The notes under the pieces were generated by a model, which had not been told where the DNA came from, did not search any database, and saw nothing but the letters and a program-made list of their open reading frames with translations. Shown piece after piece: positions 52,902-64,000 of a DNA stretch of 64,000 nucleotides (its first letter is position 1; each line of letters starts with the position of its first letter). The position numbers and the translations under genes are program-made. Source of the stretch: Rheum nobile (lineage: Eukaryota; Streptophyta; Magnoliopsida; Caryophyllales; Polygonaceae); NCBI GenBank assembly GCA_027886185.1, contig WOAB01000125.1, positions 496,001-560,000 on the forward strand, given 5' to 3'.

Positions 52902-54895
52902 CCAGACAAGGTCTCCGGGGGCAAAGACGACGCGCAGCGGCCATAATTCTTCTGCGAGGCATATTGCGCGGCCCTCCTCTCCAGCTGCTCCTTGGTGCGT
53001 CGATGAAGCTCCTGCACTTGCTCGGCACGGTTGGCGGCAGAGACATGCACTGGGTCACGTAGTGGCTGCGGCGACAGATCTAGTGGTGTCAAGGGGTTCA
53101 TGCCATACACCACTTTGAACGGTGTCAACTTGGTCGACGTGTGCCTGCATCTATTGTAACAAAACTCGACAAGTGATAGTAAGTCCTCCCAACGCCTAGG
53201 GTTGGCTTTAAGCATCGCGCGAAGAAGGGCTCCTAGGGTTCTATTCGTGACCTCCGTTTGGCCATCGGTCTGGGGGTGATAGCTAGTAGAGAATAAGAGT
53301 TTGGTGCCTAGTTTACCCCAAAGAGTTCTACAAAAATGACCAACGAACTTAGAATCCCTATCACTCACTATAGTACGCGGGACTCCATGAAGACGCACCA
53401 CATGCTCAAAGAATAGATCGGCAATCTCACTAGCACTATGGGTTGTCTTACAAGCAATAAAATGTGCCATCTTAGAAAATCTATCTACGACCACAAAAAT
53501 GGAGTCTTTACCTCGTCTAGAGAGAGGTAAACCCGTGATGAAATCCATAGAAAAATCTTCCCAGGGGGCACTCGGTATGGGCAAAGGAGTATAGAGGCCG
53601 TGAGGACTAGACCTAGCTTTGGCTCTCTGGCAAGTCACACAACTTCTACAAAACCTAGTCACTTGGTGTGTCATCTTAGGCCAAAAGAAGTGTTCTCTAA
53701 GCGCGGCCAATGTCTTACTAATCCCAAAATGTCCATGACTTTCTTGTGCTTCCTGAATCAAAAGGATCCTAATGGAGGACCTAGGGATGCAAAGGCGACT
53801 AGCCTTGTATAAATAACCCTCAGAAAGGAAATAGGACTCAAACTCACGCGATCTCAGGCAATGCGCTAAAATAGGTGCAAAGAAAGGATCACTAGCATAC
53901 AATTCCTTAATCAAAGCAAAACCCAAAACTTTAGTTTGCACATGAGTCAAGAGAACACACCTTCTAGACAACGCGTCTGTGACAATGTTCTCCTTCCCTT
54001 TCTTGTGGACCACGACATAAGGAAATGTCTCCAGAAATTCCACCCAACGAGCATGGCGTCGATTGAGGTGGGCTTGGCTCTTCAAATAGCTCAAGGCTGC
54101 GTGGTCGCTGTGGATGACAAATTCACGCAGCCAAAGGTAATATTGCCATGTCTTCAGCATGCGTACTAAGGCATATAACTCTTTGTCGTAGGTGGGGTAA
54201 TTGAGTGTGGCCCCAGTGAGCTTCTCACTGAAATATGCAATGGGCCTCTTCTCTTGGTGTAGCACATCACCAATGCCTATGTCCGAGGCATCGCACTCCA
54301 CCTCGAATGTCTTCGCGAAGTCGGGGAGCTGGAGTAATGGCGCGTTGCACAAGGCCCGCTTCAAGGCCGAGAAGGCCTCTTCGTGGGACTCAAGCCAGAC
54401 AACTGTGCTTCCCTTCTTCGTCAACTCATGTAATGGCGCGGCAATGGAGGAGAAATATCTAACAAAGCGCCTATAAAATCCAGCGAGGCCGAGAAAGCTT
54501 CGCACATGTGTCGACGTCGTCGGCGTCGGCCACTCTTGGATGGCCGCGATCTTCTCTTCGTCGACGCGCAGACCATCACTACTCACGACATAGCCCAAAA
54601 AGTTGGTGGACGCGGAGCAAAATGAACACTTGGCTAGATTGGCGAATAGGCTCTCACGTCGAAGGCACACGAGCACTTGGCAAAGGTGATCGACATGGTC
54701 TTCCAGGCTCCGTGAATACACAAGGATGTCATCAAAATAAACGACAACAAACTTGCCAAGGAAAGTTCGCAATACGTGGTTCATCACGCGCATGAAGGTG
54801 TTGGGCGCGTTCGTGAGCCCAAAGGGCATGACAAGCCACTCGTAGAGCCCGTACTTTGTCTTGAACACGGTCTTCCACTCATCACCTTCTTTCAT
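52823..54895 (-). pseudogene. Chromovirus pol: RT palm, RNase H and integrase
   Basis: The 690-residue frame begins inside reverse transcriptase right after an in-frame TAG, where a Gln codon would fit. Motifs are MPFGLTNAPNTFMRVMN (residues 23-39) and YFDD (53-56). RNase H has FEVECDASDIGIG and DALSRRCVL. The integrase HHCC finger is GHFGISKTLAALREHF then CRSCVTCQRAK, and the core shows FSMDFITGLPLS, IVSDRDSKF and HPQTDGQTEV. GKLGTKLLFSTSYHP and VVYGMNPLTPLDL are typical of chromoviruses. The last 35 residues are out of frame, so the true C-terminus is at 52416-52901. Confidence 0.9.
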
Positions 54896-54901
54896 TCGAA
54901 T

Positions 54902-55468
54902 CTAGTGATAACCACTCTTCAAATCGATCTTGGAGAAAAGTGTAGCGCCATGAAGTTCATCAAGCATATCATCGAGGCGCGGAATAGGATGCCTATACTT
55001 GACGGTGATCTGGTTTATCGCGCGACAATCAACACACATTCTACATGTGCCATCTTTCTTGGGCACAAGGATCACAGGCACAACACAAGGGGAGAGAGAT
55101 TCCCTTACGTAGTCGCGATCCAACAACTCTTGCACTTGGCACTGTAGCTCTTTGGTCTCTTCCGGGCCAGCTCTATATGCAGCGCGATTGGGCAAGGAAG
55201 CACCTGGTACAAGGTCAATCTGGTGCTCAATGCCTCTCAGTGGAGGTAAACCTTGTGGCAACTCAGCAGGAAAAACATCATCGAACGCGGCGAGCAAGGT
55301 CACGATGACTGGCGGCACGGACGTGGTGTTCGACGACTCAGGGATGCATGGAGTTGGCACAAGCAGAAAATATGGAGCTTTGCCAGTCAAACATGCAGTG
55401 AGGTCACTGGGTCTGGCTAAAAGCACGCGTTGCTCACACTTTCCTTGCAAAGGAGACGTCTTCGGCAA
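54902..55468 (-). pseudogene. Chromovirus RT N-terminal part
   Basis: The frame shows FDDVFPAELPQGLPPLRGIEH, the DLVPGASLPNRAAYR entry, PVILVPKKDGTCRMCVDCRA and SKIDLKSGYH with the first catalytic Asp. It ends at the TAG near 54902, so fingers and palm are split between two frames-in-phase pieces by one nonsense change. Confidence 0.87.
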
Positions 55469-55510
55469 CGGCGCGGCAAACTTTGTCGATGGCGAGGCGC
55501 GACTCGAATT

Positions 55511-56137
55511 CTATGGGGCACTTGGTGTCCCCGCTATGGCGTTGTGCGTCATTCTATCAGTGCCTGGTGGAGACGACATTTTGCCAGCTTTGGAGGAGTT
55601 TGGCCTCTGGAGTGCCTCTGGACACTCTCTTGACCTAGTAGACGCGGTCTCTATGGCTTTCTGGCGATCGCGTTCAACCTGGTCCTGCAAGATCTCATGG
55701 GGAGACATTGGATGCAAAGTGACGCACTTCCCGTGGTAATTGAACACATAAGTGTTCAAATAGCCATCATGGAGCACGCGCCTGTCGAATTGCCATGGGC
55801 GCCCAAGCAAAATATGGGTGGCATCCATTGCAATGACATCACAAAGTATAGAATCACAATATTGCCCTATGGAAAAAGAAATTAAACATTGGCGAGATAC
55901 TGTATTACCTGGACTTGAAGAAATCCATTGGAGGGCATAAGGTTAGGGATGAGGAGTCGTAGGCAACTTGAAGTGTGTCACGACCTTCTCATTGACAATG
56001 TTAGCACATGATCCTCCATCAACAATGACACCAAAGGAAGTCGTCTGGACGAGAGCTCTTGTGTGGAACAAATTCTCCCTTTGGTCGCGTTGGCTTGCTT
56101 CCTTGACTGTAAGGAGACGACGCGTCACCAAGCTCAA
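55511..56137 (-). pseudogene. Chromovirus aspartic protease region
   Basis: The active-site motif appears as FGVIVDGGSCANIVN at about 56010-56040; Gly replaces the usual Thr/Ser after the Asp, as in other plant chromoviruses. Downstream, in another frame (55511-55828), DATHILLGRPWQFDRRVLHDG gives the second protease motif. A frame change near 55900 separates the two. Confidence 0.8.
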
Positions 56138-57866
56138 TGGTGTGCCGCGTGTAGAGAAGCGGGTTCGCAGTCATAAGCATCATCGTCATCTTCTGCGTTG
56201 CCTTCATCGATCGCGTCAAGTGTGGCCTCCTCGTCATCACAGGACTCATAGCCGACGGCGGCGGCGGAGAACAACACCTTGAGAGCATTGGGGCAATCTT
56301 TCTTGTAGTGGCCTCGTCCACCACAGTTGTAGCATTCGAGGTCGTGCGCACGATCTGTGCCCACTGGGGGTTGTCTGGGCGCGGCGCGGTGCTCGGCGTC
56401 GAAGGCTTCGCCTTGATTGCTTGGCTAGACGCGGCTGTGGTAGAGGCACTAGGGCGAGGGTTAGTAGAAGATAAACCACTAGGGTTAGAAGCATACCTGG
56501 TTTGGCCACTTTGCCAAGTGTAGGACTTTCGGCGAGTGAGTTATGCATGAATTTGCATCGCCGTGTGAGTGAGGGTGTTCAAGTCTTTGATTGGCAAAAT
56601 CTCGAGTTGATCACGGAAGTTGGTGTTTAAGCCACTCAAGAATTTCGTCCTCAAAGTCGATGGTGCAACGGAGATGTTGGCCTTGTAATACATGTCTTCA
56701 AGCTTGGAAAAGAACTCGAGGGGAGACATCGACCCTTGGCGAGCCATGGCTATCTCCATTCTCATTTGATTCTTATAGTCTGGAGGCACGTATTTCTTGG
56801 TCATCACGTAGACTAGTTGATGCCATTCAGTGACTCTGGTCCTATGGCGACGCACGCAGTCATCTTCAAATCTATGCCACCAAACGCAGGCGGCTCCTCG
56901 GAAGTTAAGTGTCGCGGCGTCGACATGCTCCGCGGGGGGCACTCGACAATATCGAAGTGTGTACTCCGTAGCCTGCACCCATTCAAGAAAAACAGAGGGG
57001 TTGTATTCACCATGCAAATGCTCGATTTTTACCTTGACTTGGTGGCGTTGGAATTGAGGCTGGGCATGTGCTTGGTTGAACACGTTGTTTGGCGCGACGT
57101 CATAGAGAGGGTTCTCAAAGGCGCGCACTCCATGTGGTCTATCGCGTCCAACCTGGCGTCTATCGCGTTCTTGGCGATCTTTGCGGACATACTCATCCTT
57201 GGGCACGTAGGCGTTATCGCGTTGATGTCTTCGTGGCTGGGCATCGTAGTTGTCGCGTCGAATGTCTCTTTGCATAACATCGCGGCGCTCGCCGCCAATG
57301 TCAGGAACGCGTTCTCCTTGTGGCTGGAGACGCGGTAGAGGTATCCAATCTGAAGGGCGATCCTGCAATTCAAGTGGATCTCCAAGAGGGGGGTTAAAAA
57401 AATTAGGGTTGACCATACCTGAATCCTCGATCTCTTCGTCGTCATACTTGTCGAAGTCGACGTGGACATTGGGTGTGATCGACGCGTAGCCATCAGATTT
57501 GTAACGCGGCGTCCGAACACACTGGTGTCGAAGGTGATCGCGTACATCATGGCTCCGTGGTTGGGTAGGTGGGGTCCTCAATTGATCATCGCATCGCGTA
57601 TGCCCACTTGGTCGGCGACTGGGTCTCCTTGGCGTCGCGTCGGCTGGCTCGGCGAGGGCGGCCTTCGCGTGGCGCTGAGTCTGGTACGCGTCTCTGGGTT
57701 CTCCTAGAGGCATAGCGATCATCAAAGTTGTATGGTTCAGAATACTCACCTTGAGTGTCCTCAGCTTCGCGGTCGTAGTCGAAGTCGTGGTCGAAGCCAG
57801 CGGTTGTGGCTCTGGGCACGAAGCGGTCCGCGTGGGAAACGAAGCATTGGCGACTATCGATGACAC
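56134..57866 (-). pseudogene. Chromovirus gag with CCHC knuckle
   Basis: The main frame (56541-57866) has a charged, Arg/Asp-rich N-terminal part and a gag core at about residues 280-430: VFLEWVQATEYTLRYC, FRGAACVWWHRFEDD, then TKFLSGLNTNFRDQLEI. The nucleocapsid knuckle CYNCGGRGHYKKDC lies in another frame at about 56292-56335. A further N-terminal part reads at 57586-58014. At least two frameshifts are present. Confidence 0.85.
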
Positions 57867-58014
57867 TCTGCATACGATTGAGTTGTGGTTGATGATGAGA
57901 TGTCGAAGGCATGATTCCTTTGCCTTTGTCGACTCGTGTCTTGGATGGACCGGCGTCGGTGGCTCTTGGTTGAGCTGGCGCGTCCATAGTACTTAGGGGA
58001 GTTGGGTTGGGCAC

Positions 58015-59039
58015 GAGTTATGCATCGCGGTGTTGGGCTCTCAAAGCAGCGTTCTCTTGTCTAAGGGCTTGGATCTCCCTTTGCTCCTCGGACAACGCGA
58101 TGAGAGGGTCCTATTGTGGGGGGTCAACCAGTGGTTGGTCTTGGGGTAGATCCAACGGTGGTCGAGGTGGGTTGGTGTTGTCGACTCCAGGTTGGTTTTC
58201 AACGTGTTCAATCGTCATGGTACCTATAACAATATGGCCAGACATGGGAGTAAAAACGAACCAAAAGACAACGAAGAACAACAACCAAGCAAATCACTAG
58301 TCAAGTCACAAAGTTCACGTAGGTAGGGCTAGTTTGGGCTTGCCGTGAGGGCGGCTTGGCTTGACAAGAGATGGTGTATCAAGCAAGTAGCAATCAAACA
58401 AAGAAGAACAAATTGAAACCCTAAAACAAACGTAAACAAAGCAACCTAATAAGCAAGAAAGTACCTTCTAGGAAGCTTGACCTAGACGGTGGAGAGGTTG
58501 AGAAGATGAGCTTAGACCGAGAGTGGGTTAGGGTTGCCTTATTTTGGCTTTACCTAAATTTGGAAACTTTTTTTTTTGAATATCTTTTCGAGATCTTTTT
58601 TTTTTAATATCTGAGATCTTATCTTTTGATCTTTTCGGATTTGCAAAAGGAAACAAAAATAAAATCGGTCTAAGTAATAAGAATATCACAAGTGTGATCT
58701 TAGAGATAGGAGAGAGAAGATAAGATTTTATATGATATCTTATATAAGGAAATTCGGCTAACAACCTAAAAAGTAGAATCCAGCAAACAAGGAAACTCTA
58801 TCCACGCGTGAAATAAGGAAACAAAATATTCTAGCATGCAAGATAACAAATTACCTAACACACCAAAACTTAGGGAACAAGGGAAAAAAATTGGCCAAGA
58901 TTTTACCTTGTAGAAACCGAATAGGTGTAGCAATTATGGAAAGTTATGGTTTTTCGCGATATTTTATGAAAGCAACGATGGGGGTCAAGAAAATTTTTGT
59001 GAACAAAATACAAACTTGAGTTCGTGACTTACAAGACTG
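58015..59039 (-). other. Chromovirus 5' leader between PBS and gag
   Basis: No gene is seen. The stretch is A/T-rich with several long T or A runs (58567-58610). Confidence 0.5.
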
Positions 59040-59057
59040 TTGGGCTCTGATTCCAGT

Positions 59058-59979
59058 TGATGTGTTCTTGCCTCCGATGACAAGTCGAATTGTCAAGGTG
59101 ACACCTTTGGATCTAGTCTTGGTTGGGAAGTCACTCGGCACTGGCAAATCTGTCGTGGAACGCGGTGTTGGTGATGGTTCACGAGCGGGAGATCGCGATG
59201 GTTGTTGTGATGGAAACGGTGGAAGTGATGAATGGGATGAATAGATAGCGGTGGCGGAAGTGATGTGATGAGGGATAGATGACTTGAAAAGACAAGTCTT
59301 TGGGTGTCGTAGCGTCGACTGCGGAGGAAGGGAGATGCGAAGGAAGACTGGCTTGAAGGTTCAAGCGGTTGCCGTAGCGTCGGCGGCGGAGTGAAGGGGA
59401 TGCGAAGATAGAGAGTTTTGACGTCCGATCAAGGGAAGGAGGATAAACACTCGACTTGAAACCTTGAATTAAATTGAACGTAAGAAATAAGAATAACAAC
59501 GGGGGCTTTAAATAGCCAAAGAACTCGGCCAAGACCTAATGGGCTTGGACCGAGACGAACCTATGGGCTAGCCCATGCAAGCATGCAAAAGGCACAAACC
59601 CTAAAAGATAGAAATGCTATAAATAGAAACTATCTAAAACGCTATAAATACTAAATATAGAAAATGTCTCAAAACTATGAAAACGACGTGTTGAATGAGT
59701 ACAAACACCGCGAGGAACAGCGACTAAGGGTCAATGGCCTCGCGATTGGGTGCACGCGATGTTGTCTCTGAAGAACGCGTTGTTTCATTGCCGATGGTGG
59801 AGAGGATGACGAGTCTTGGGTTTTCGTCTGGGCTTCCTTGACCAGCGACGACGCGTGCGACAAGTGACGCGACGGCGGAGGCGATGGCTTTGGACCTAGA
59901 CCTTGTTACTATGCCCTCTGAGCGATGGCTCATGGCTTCTTCCTCGTCTTGGGCCGTCATGGGAGGCAGGGTCACATCA
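59058..59979 (-). repeat. 5' LTR of chromovirus
   Basis: 922 bp, the partner of 51750-52671, followed by the duplicated target GGAAG. Confidence 0.95.
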
Positions 59980-59984
59980 GGAAG

Positions 59985-60824
59985 TGATATGACCCTGAGT
60001 CCCATCAAGTGAGCCAAAGAAGCCTAGACGTCTATAAAGGCTCAAGTGCTTCAAATGTTCAAGAAGAGCTTCCAAGCCAAGATCGCGATGATGAGCCCAT
60101 CAACCTTCTCATGGCGCATCCGAGCGCGTGATTTATGTCTTGTTTAATTTATGGGAGTTCATGACATTTTTAGACATTGATTTAAGCTTGTTTTCAGCCT
60201 TTTGCTTTGAAAAGGCTTTAATGGGCCGATCTTGTATTTTTGCTTTATTTTTGTTTTTTGTTTGTTGGCCTTTACAAGGCAGTAAGGCAGGCATTCTCAA
60301 ACAACGTTGATTGATAATGAAATTGCAGTTATTGTGTTCTTGAGAAAGCTCTCTTTTTCTTGTTCTTGTTCGTGAGTCATATCGAGCAAACCGATCTTGT
60401 TTCAAGGGTGAGTCATATCTCTTGAATCTCGATCTCTCCTAAACTTGAGTGGTGAGTCATATCCACAAGGGTGTTAGGTGCCTATCCTCCATTAAATCCA
60501 TCACCATCCATCTTCCCTTCACGAACCCTATCCAAACAACTCATCTCGCTGAATTTCTTCACGGAACTCTCTGCGACGTCTCAGTAAAATCACCATAACT
60601 ATTTATTCCCAGATCCGTTCATTCTCAAATTTGGAGGGCTTAAACTAGACTTCCCGATCTATCTCCTAGAATTAGAATCACCCAATTTGGAAGTCGGAGC
60701 CGATAGAACGACCCCGTGGAATTCCGGCCGGAATTCTGGAATCTAGCTGTCGTGAGCCCTTGCATTTGGAGACGACTAAGAGCGACACCTTGCACCGAGT
60801 CACCCTTGATCCTAGCCTACATCA
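59985..60824 (+). repeat. Left LTR of non-autonomous LTR element
   Basis: 840 bp, beginning TGATATGACCCTGAG and ending CCTACATCA. It matches 63099-63615 over the first about 520 bases. Confidence 0.9.
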
Positions 60825-60838
60825 TGTGGTATCAGAGC

Positions 60839-61720
60839 TAGCAAGGTATTGCTCCAAACTTGTCTTTAAAAGTTAAGGAAAATTCAGTTTTGCAAGCCTA
60901 GACGTCCAGCCCTAGCTTCTGCGTCGTTGTGTTTTGTCGTTGAGTCTTTGAATCTTGCTTTGAGTCCGGTTTTTTGTCTCGTGTTTGAGTCGTGTCTTGG
61001 TGTTTTTTCTTATTGTTTTGACTGTGTTTTTGGGCCGAGTCACCCTTGTATTTGTTGTCGGGGTTGTTGTAGGCAGATTTTGTGGTTGTTGCAGCCCTTG
61101 AATTGCTCATTTTTTGTTGTTTATTTTTTGGTCGTGATATTCAAAAATTGCTGGAGTCTTGGTCGTGCCTCTTGGCTGCAAACTATCCTTGAATTTCCAT
61201 GACACTTGCGCTAGAATTAAGCCTCAACGTCTAAAGAGACGGGAAAGGCTCGATTGCTATTAATTGAATTGTGTTGTTCAAATTGTAAGGCATATTTGCT
61301 GCCATTTAAACGTCTATTTTCAGTTATAAAAAATGAGAGAAGAAGTATTGCATTGCATCAAGGGAAAAGTGGTTGATTTCGGAAACACCCGGCCTATTAA
61401 CAAGAGGGAAGGCCATAGAAAAAGTGAATTACACCTTGAAAAGTTCAAAAAGAAAATTTGCTGCATTTAGAAGTGTGATTCAATTCAGTTTTTATACACA
61501 AGTTATCCATTTGTAAAGCAATTGAGCTTAGTATCTTCCTTGACGTTGCTTGCTTGATTGTTGTTCAAAGTGTCTCAAGTTCTTGTGTTGTTTGTTGCTC
61601 TCTCTTTTGTTCATTTTATTGAGTCTAGGGACCTTGAGCCTTGCCCAATTAGGAGTGTTTTCTTGCTGAAAAGTCTTGGATTTATAACAAGTATAGAGCT
61701 CCTTGCTAGCTTAGGGTCCA
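60839..61720 (+). other. Leader of the non-autonomous LTR element
   Basis: A T/G-rich sequence with no recognisable coding motif. One 91-codon Cys/Phe/Val-rich frame (60927-61202) looks like a chance product of composition. Confidence 0.45.
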
Positions 61721-62577
61721 TTGAGTAGTTTAGTGTCTTTGAGGACTTCTTGCTTGGCTGCCTTTTGTTGTCTCTTTCATGGCAAGGACAAGTCAAAACA
61801 AGAACTAAAGGAGATGTCTAGCATGGGTCACATTCCCCGAAAGGACTTCTTCTACTTTCGGGCACATGGAGCATCATATAGGGAGGCTCGCTATCTTGCT
61901 CAACAAGAAGCTAATCCATACATGAGGTACGAGCCTAGCCCTTATTATTACAACTCTCAATACTATTCAGCTAACCAATATGTGCAGCCTAAGAAAGCCT
62001 ATGGTTCACATAATCCGCATGTTAGCACACCCCAAAGGAGAGAAAGAGTGAGCCCTCAACCGCCTCGGGTTAGGACACGTGACATCGTGTGTGTCATGTG
62101 TGAAGGGAGGGGCCATTTAGCTGAAATTTGTCCAACCAATACTACACGTACAAGGACAAAGGGTCCCTTGAGAGTGAAGTCTTGGTTGTTGCTTGTAAGG
62201 ATGAGGACGTCGAGATTAGTCCTTGTGCTAGCCACACTTCTCAAGTTAAAGAGGCCGGAGAGGATCCGCTTAAGGTTCTTGATGCCAAGAAAGAGAATTT
62301 GGCGATTCAAGAAGGGAACGTTTTGGCCAAGGACTTGGTTGAAGAAGAGCCTAAAGACGAGGATGTTCTTGCTACTGAACCTCCTTTGTCAATGGCCAAC
62401 GGAGAGGAGCTTGAACCAAAGGCAAAACAAGAGGACGTTGTAGAAACATCTCCTTCGCCTACAAGGAGCAAGCATCGACCCACCATTGTGCATAGCTCAC
62501 AAAATTCTTTGGCTACTCCATGGATGGATGCAACACTTATGGTTCCCTCGTACTTACCATTCTCACTCCAAGAATAG
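61721..62577 (+). pseudogene. Gag-like gene with one CCHC knuckle
   Basis: The first frame (61814-62150) has a Tyr/Gln-rich segment (YRYEPSPYYYNSQYY-like composition) and a knuckle, CVMCEGRGHLAEIC. A second frame (62128-62577) carries an acidic Glu/Asp-rich tail ending at 62577, so a frame change lies near 62150. Such knuckle-only proteins are known in non-autonomous plant LTR elements. I did not identify a capsid core before the knuckle. Confidence 0.6.
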
Positions 62578-63083
62578 GTCGATGCCATGGATGTTAAGCC
62601 TTCCGAGGAAACAGATTTTGGCCATGAAAAGGAGAAGACTCATCTAAGGAAAGTATCACTTGTCTCTACTTTTCTTATTCCTTCCCCTTTGCTTGAATAT
62701 GAATATTTTTCTAGGGGTAGAGAATCTCATGTACTAAATTATGTTTTTGCATGTAGAACTAGATACGCATGTGTGCATCACAGCTCTCATTCTCAATTCT
62801 TGTTGCATGCTAGATATCTTGTTTAATGCATTACTTTTGTAGATAAATATGTCATGTGTATATCATGTTCCATCATTAAGCACATATTTAGAAAGAAATT
62901 GGGCAATACTTTTGCATGGAGGTTCATTCATGGACATTCTATAGATCCAAGTAGGTTTGCTATCACATTTCCTTTTTTCTTATGTATTTCTTGATACCTC
63001 ACTTCCATAGTTTGCGTTTGTGCAGATTCAAGTGAGTTAAGACTCTTTCTAGAAGTGCATTCGGATTCGAGGATGAGTCCTTT
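62578..63083 (+). other. 3' non-coding part of the non-autonomous LTR element
   Basis: No gene is seen. A 79-codon frame at 62587-62826 has no recognisable domain. The region ends in the purine tract before the right LTR. Confidence 0.45.
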
Positions 63084-63098
63084 CGAAGGGGGAGAGGA

Positions 63099-63615
63099 TG
63101 ATGTGACCTTGAGTCCCATCAAGTGAGCCAAAGAAGCCTAGACGTCTATAAAGGCTCAAGTGCTTCAAATGTTCAAGAAGAGCTTCCAAGCCAAGATCGA
63201 GATGATGAGCCCATCAACCTTCTCATGGCGCGTCCGAGCGCGTGATTTATGTCTTGTTTAATTTATGGGAGTTCATGACATTTTTAGACATTGATTTAAT
63301 CTTGTTTTCAGCCTTTTGCTTTGAAAAGGCTTTAATGGGCCGAGCTTGTATTTTTGCTTTATTTTTGTTTTTGTTTTTTGGCCTTTACAAGGCAGGCATT
63401 CTCAAACAACGTTGATTGATAATGAAATTGCAGTTATTGTGTTCTTGAGAAAGCTCTCTTTTTCTTTTTCTTTTTCTTGTTCGTGAGTCATGTCGAGCAA
63501 ACAGGTCTTGTTTCAAGGGTGAGTCATATCTCTTGAATCTCGATCTCTCCTAAACTTGAGTGGTGAGTCATATCCACAAGTGTGTTAGGTGTCTATCCTC
63601 CATTAAATCCATCAC
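63099..63615 (+). repeat. Right LTR of non-autonomous element, truncated
   Basis: It begins TGATGTGACCTTGAG and follows the left LTR closely until CCATCAC at 63615, where an unrelated sequence starting TGTAGTAG begins. Confidence 0.88.
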
Positions 63616-64000
63616 TGTAGTAGAGATTTTTCGTACCACAATTAATATTGATGACGACGATCAGAACCCACAACTCTGACGATTTCTGGTACCCTTCAAT
63701 CATCTTTCCGGTGCCTATGAGAATCCGATCTTCCACCGAATCGTCTTTGACCTGAAACAAGGAGGGATTGACCCCCCCGAAGGCACTCTGACGCTCAAGT
63801 CAGTAATGGAACATTTTTGTGTATGTGATAATGGTGGATGCCATAGCCTAATGAAGAAGCAGTAATTAGAGAAAATTAGGGTTAGAGAATCTCCCTTAGG
63901 GTTAGAGAATCTCCCTTTCCAAGTCATTAAAGGCCCATTTAACTGCTTCCTTAATTTAAAGCCCAAAAAGATCTCTCCTTGTCCAACTAGGATAATAAAA
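63616..64000. mobile_element. Start of another inserted element, probably an LTR
   Basis: The sequence begins with TG at the exact break in the previous LTR and continues past the window. It holds two direct copies of TTAGGGTTAGAGAATCTCCC (about 63878-63918). No coding region is recognisable. Confidence 0.4.

Larger units (their letters stand above)
51750..59979 (-). mobile_element. Ty3/gypsy chromovirus, possibly CRM-like, with complete ends
   Basis: Two 922-bp LTRs are flanked by the perfect duplication GGAAG (51745-51749 and 59980-59984). The PBS at 59040-59055 reads TGGAATCAGAGCCCAA on the minus strand, close to initiator tRNA-Met. Gag, protease, RT, RNase H and integrase follow in order on the minus strand. 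The integrase frame runs across the boundary into the 3' LTR, a feature of CRM-type centromeric elements. LTR differences are few, so insertion is recent. The polyprotein carries a stop in RT and frameshifts. Confidence 0.92.
59985..63615 (+). mobile_element. Non-autonomous LTR element with gag-like gene only
   Basis: The left LTR is followed by a PBS at 60827-60838 (TGGTATCAGAGC, initiator tRNA-Met type), about 2.2 kb of interior and a purine tract (GAAGGGGGAGAGGA) before the right LTR at 63099. The interior encodes a gag-like product with a CCHC knuckle but no protease or pol. The right LTR is cut at 63615 by unrelated DNA. Its LTR starts TGATRTGACC, like the chromovirus LTR in its own orientation, so the two may be related families. 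Confidence 0.85.

Noticed and set aside
60927..61202. Cys/Phe-rich 91-codon frame as a membrane protein gene
   Set aside because: Composition follows the T/G-rich leader of an LTR element. No start signal or homology is recognisable.
63878..63918. Telomere-like TTAGGG words
   Set aside because: Only two copies lie in a 20-bp direct repeat, and plant telomeres use TTTAGGG arrays.
1..64000. tRNA, rRNA or organelle-derived segments
   Set aside because: None was recognised. The tRNA-like matches are short primer-binding sites only.

Overview
The window looks like nuclear DNA of a flowering plant, probably a eudicot. I cannot name the species. It is almost entirely transposable elements: Ty3/gypsy of the Athila, Tat and chromovirus types, Ty1/copia, an L1-type LINE with an RNase H domain, a Mutator-like element (MULE) with an OTU domain, small MITEs and solo LTRs. 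I see no intact host gene. The only host-like coding remains are a broken DUF1985-type gene near 50.2-51.7 kb and some uncharacterised exon-like fragments.

Layout. (1) 1-17,206: an Athila-like element on the minus strand (gag at 1-1701, primer-binding site at 11,144, 5' LTR to 17,206), whose 3' part lies left of the window. A 9.4-kb Tat-type element (1723-11114, duplication ACACA) sits in it just upstream of gag. A solo LTR (11668-16427, duplication CTACT) sits in its 5' LTR, and that solo LTR is itself split by a small Tat deletion derivative (11908-15640, duplication TCCAC). (2) 17,207-29,480: a minus-strand LINE, whose 3' end is cut by the Athila insertion, split by a solo LTR (21537-23013, duplication GGGAT) and by a very young Copia element (24262-29149, duplication AGAAC). 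(3) 29.5-39.3 kb: AT-rich DNA with small terminal-inverted-repeat elements and an old degenerate LTR element (about 33918-38241). (4) 39.3-47.7 kb: a MULE with GC-rich terminal repeats, a spliced transposase joined to an OTU-like domain, and a plant-mobile-domain fragment; it is broken by a solo LTR carrying a 704-bp tandem duplication. (5) 47.7-51.7 kb: AT-rich DNA and the DUF1985 remnant, with a hAT-type MITE inside an exon. (6) 51,750-59,979: a chromovirus, possibly CRM-like, with identical-length 922-bp LTRs and duplication GGAAG, inserted exactly at the edge of a plus-strand non-autonomous LTR element (59985-63615) whose right LTR is cut by another element at 63,616.

The most interesting items are these. 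The Tat element carries an antisense gene with its own introns, of the 'putative gypsy-type transposase' family; a fossil of it survives in the deletion derivative. The Copia has TAT...ATA LTR ends instead of TG...CA, and its two LTRs differ at one visible base. The MULE joins a transposase to an OTU-like cysteine protease domain. A GC-rich palindromic motif (CCGCGRYCGCGG) recurs in LTRs and in Athila gag coding sequence. Exact target-site duplications let the insertion order be read directly from the sequence.
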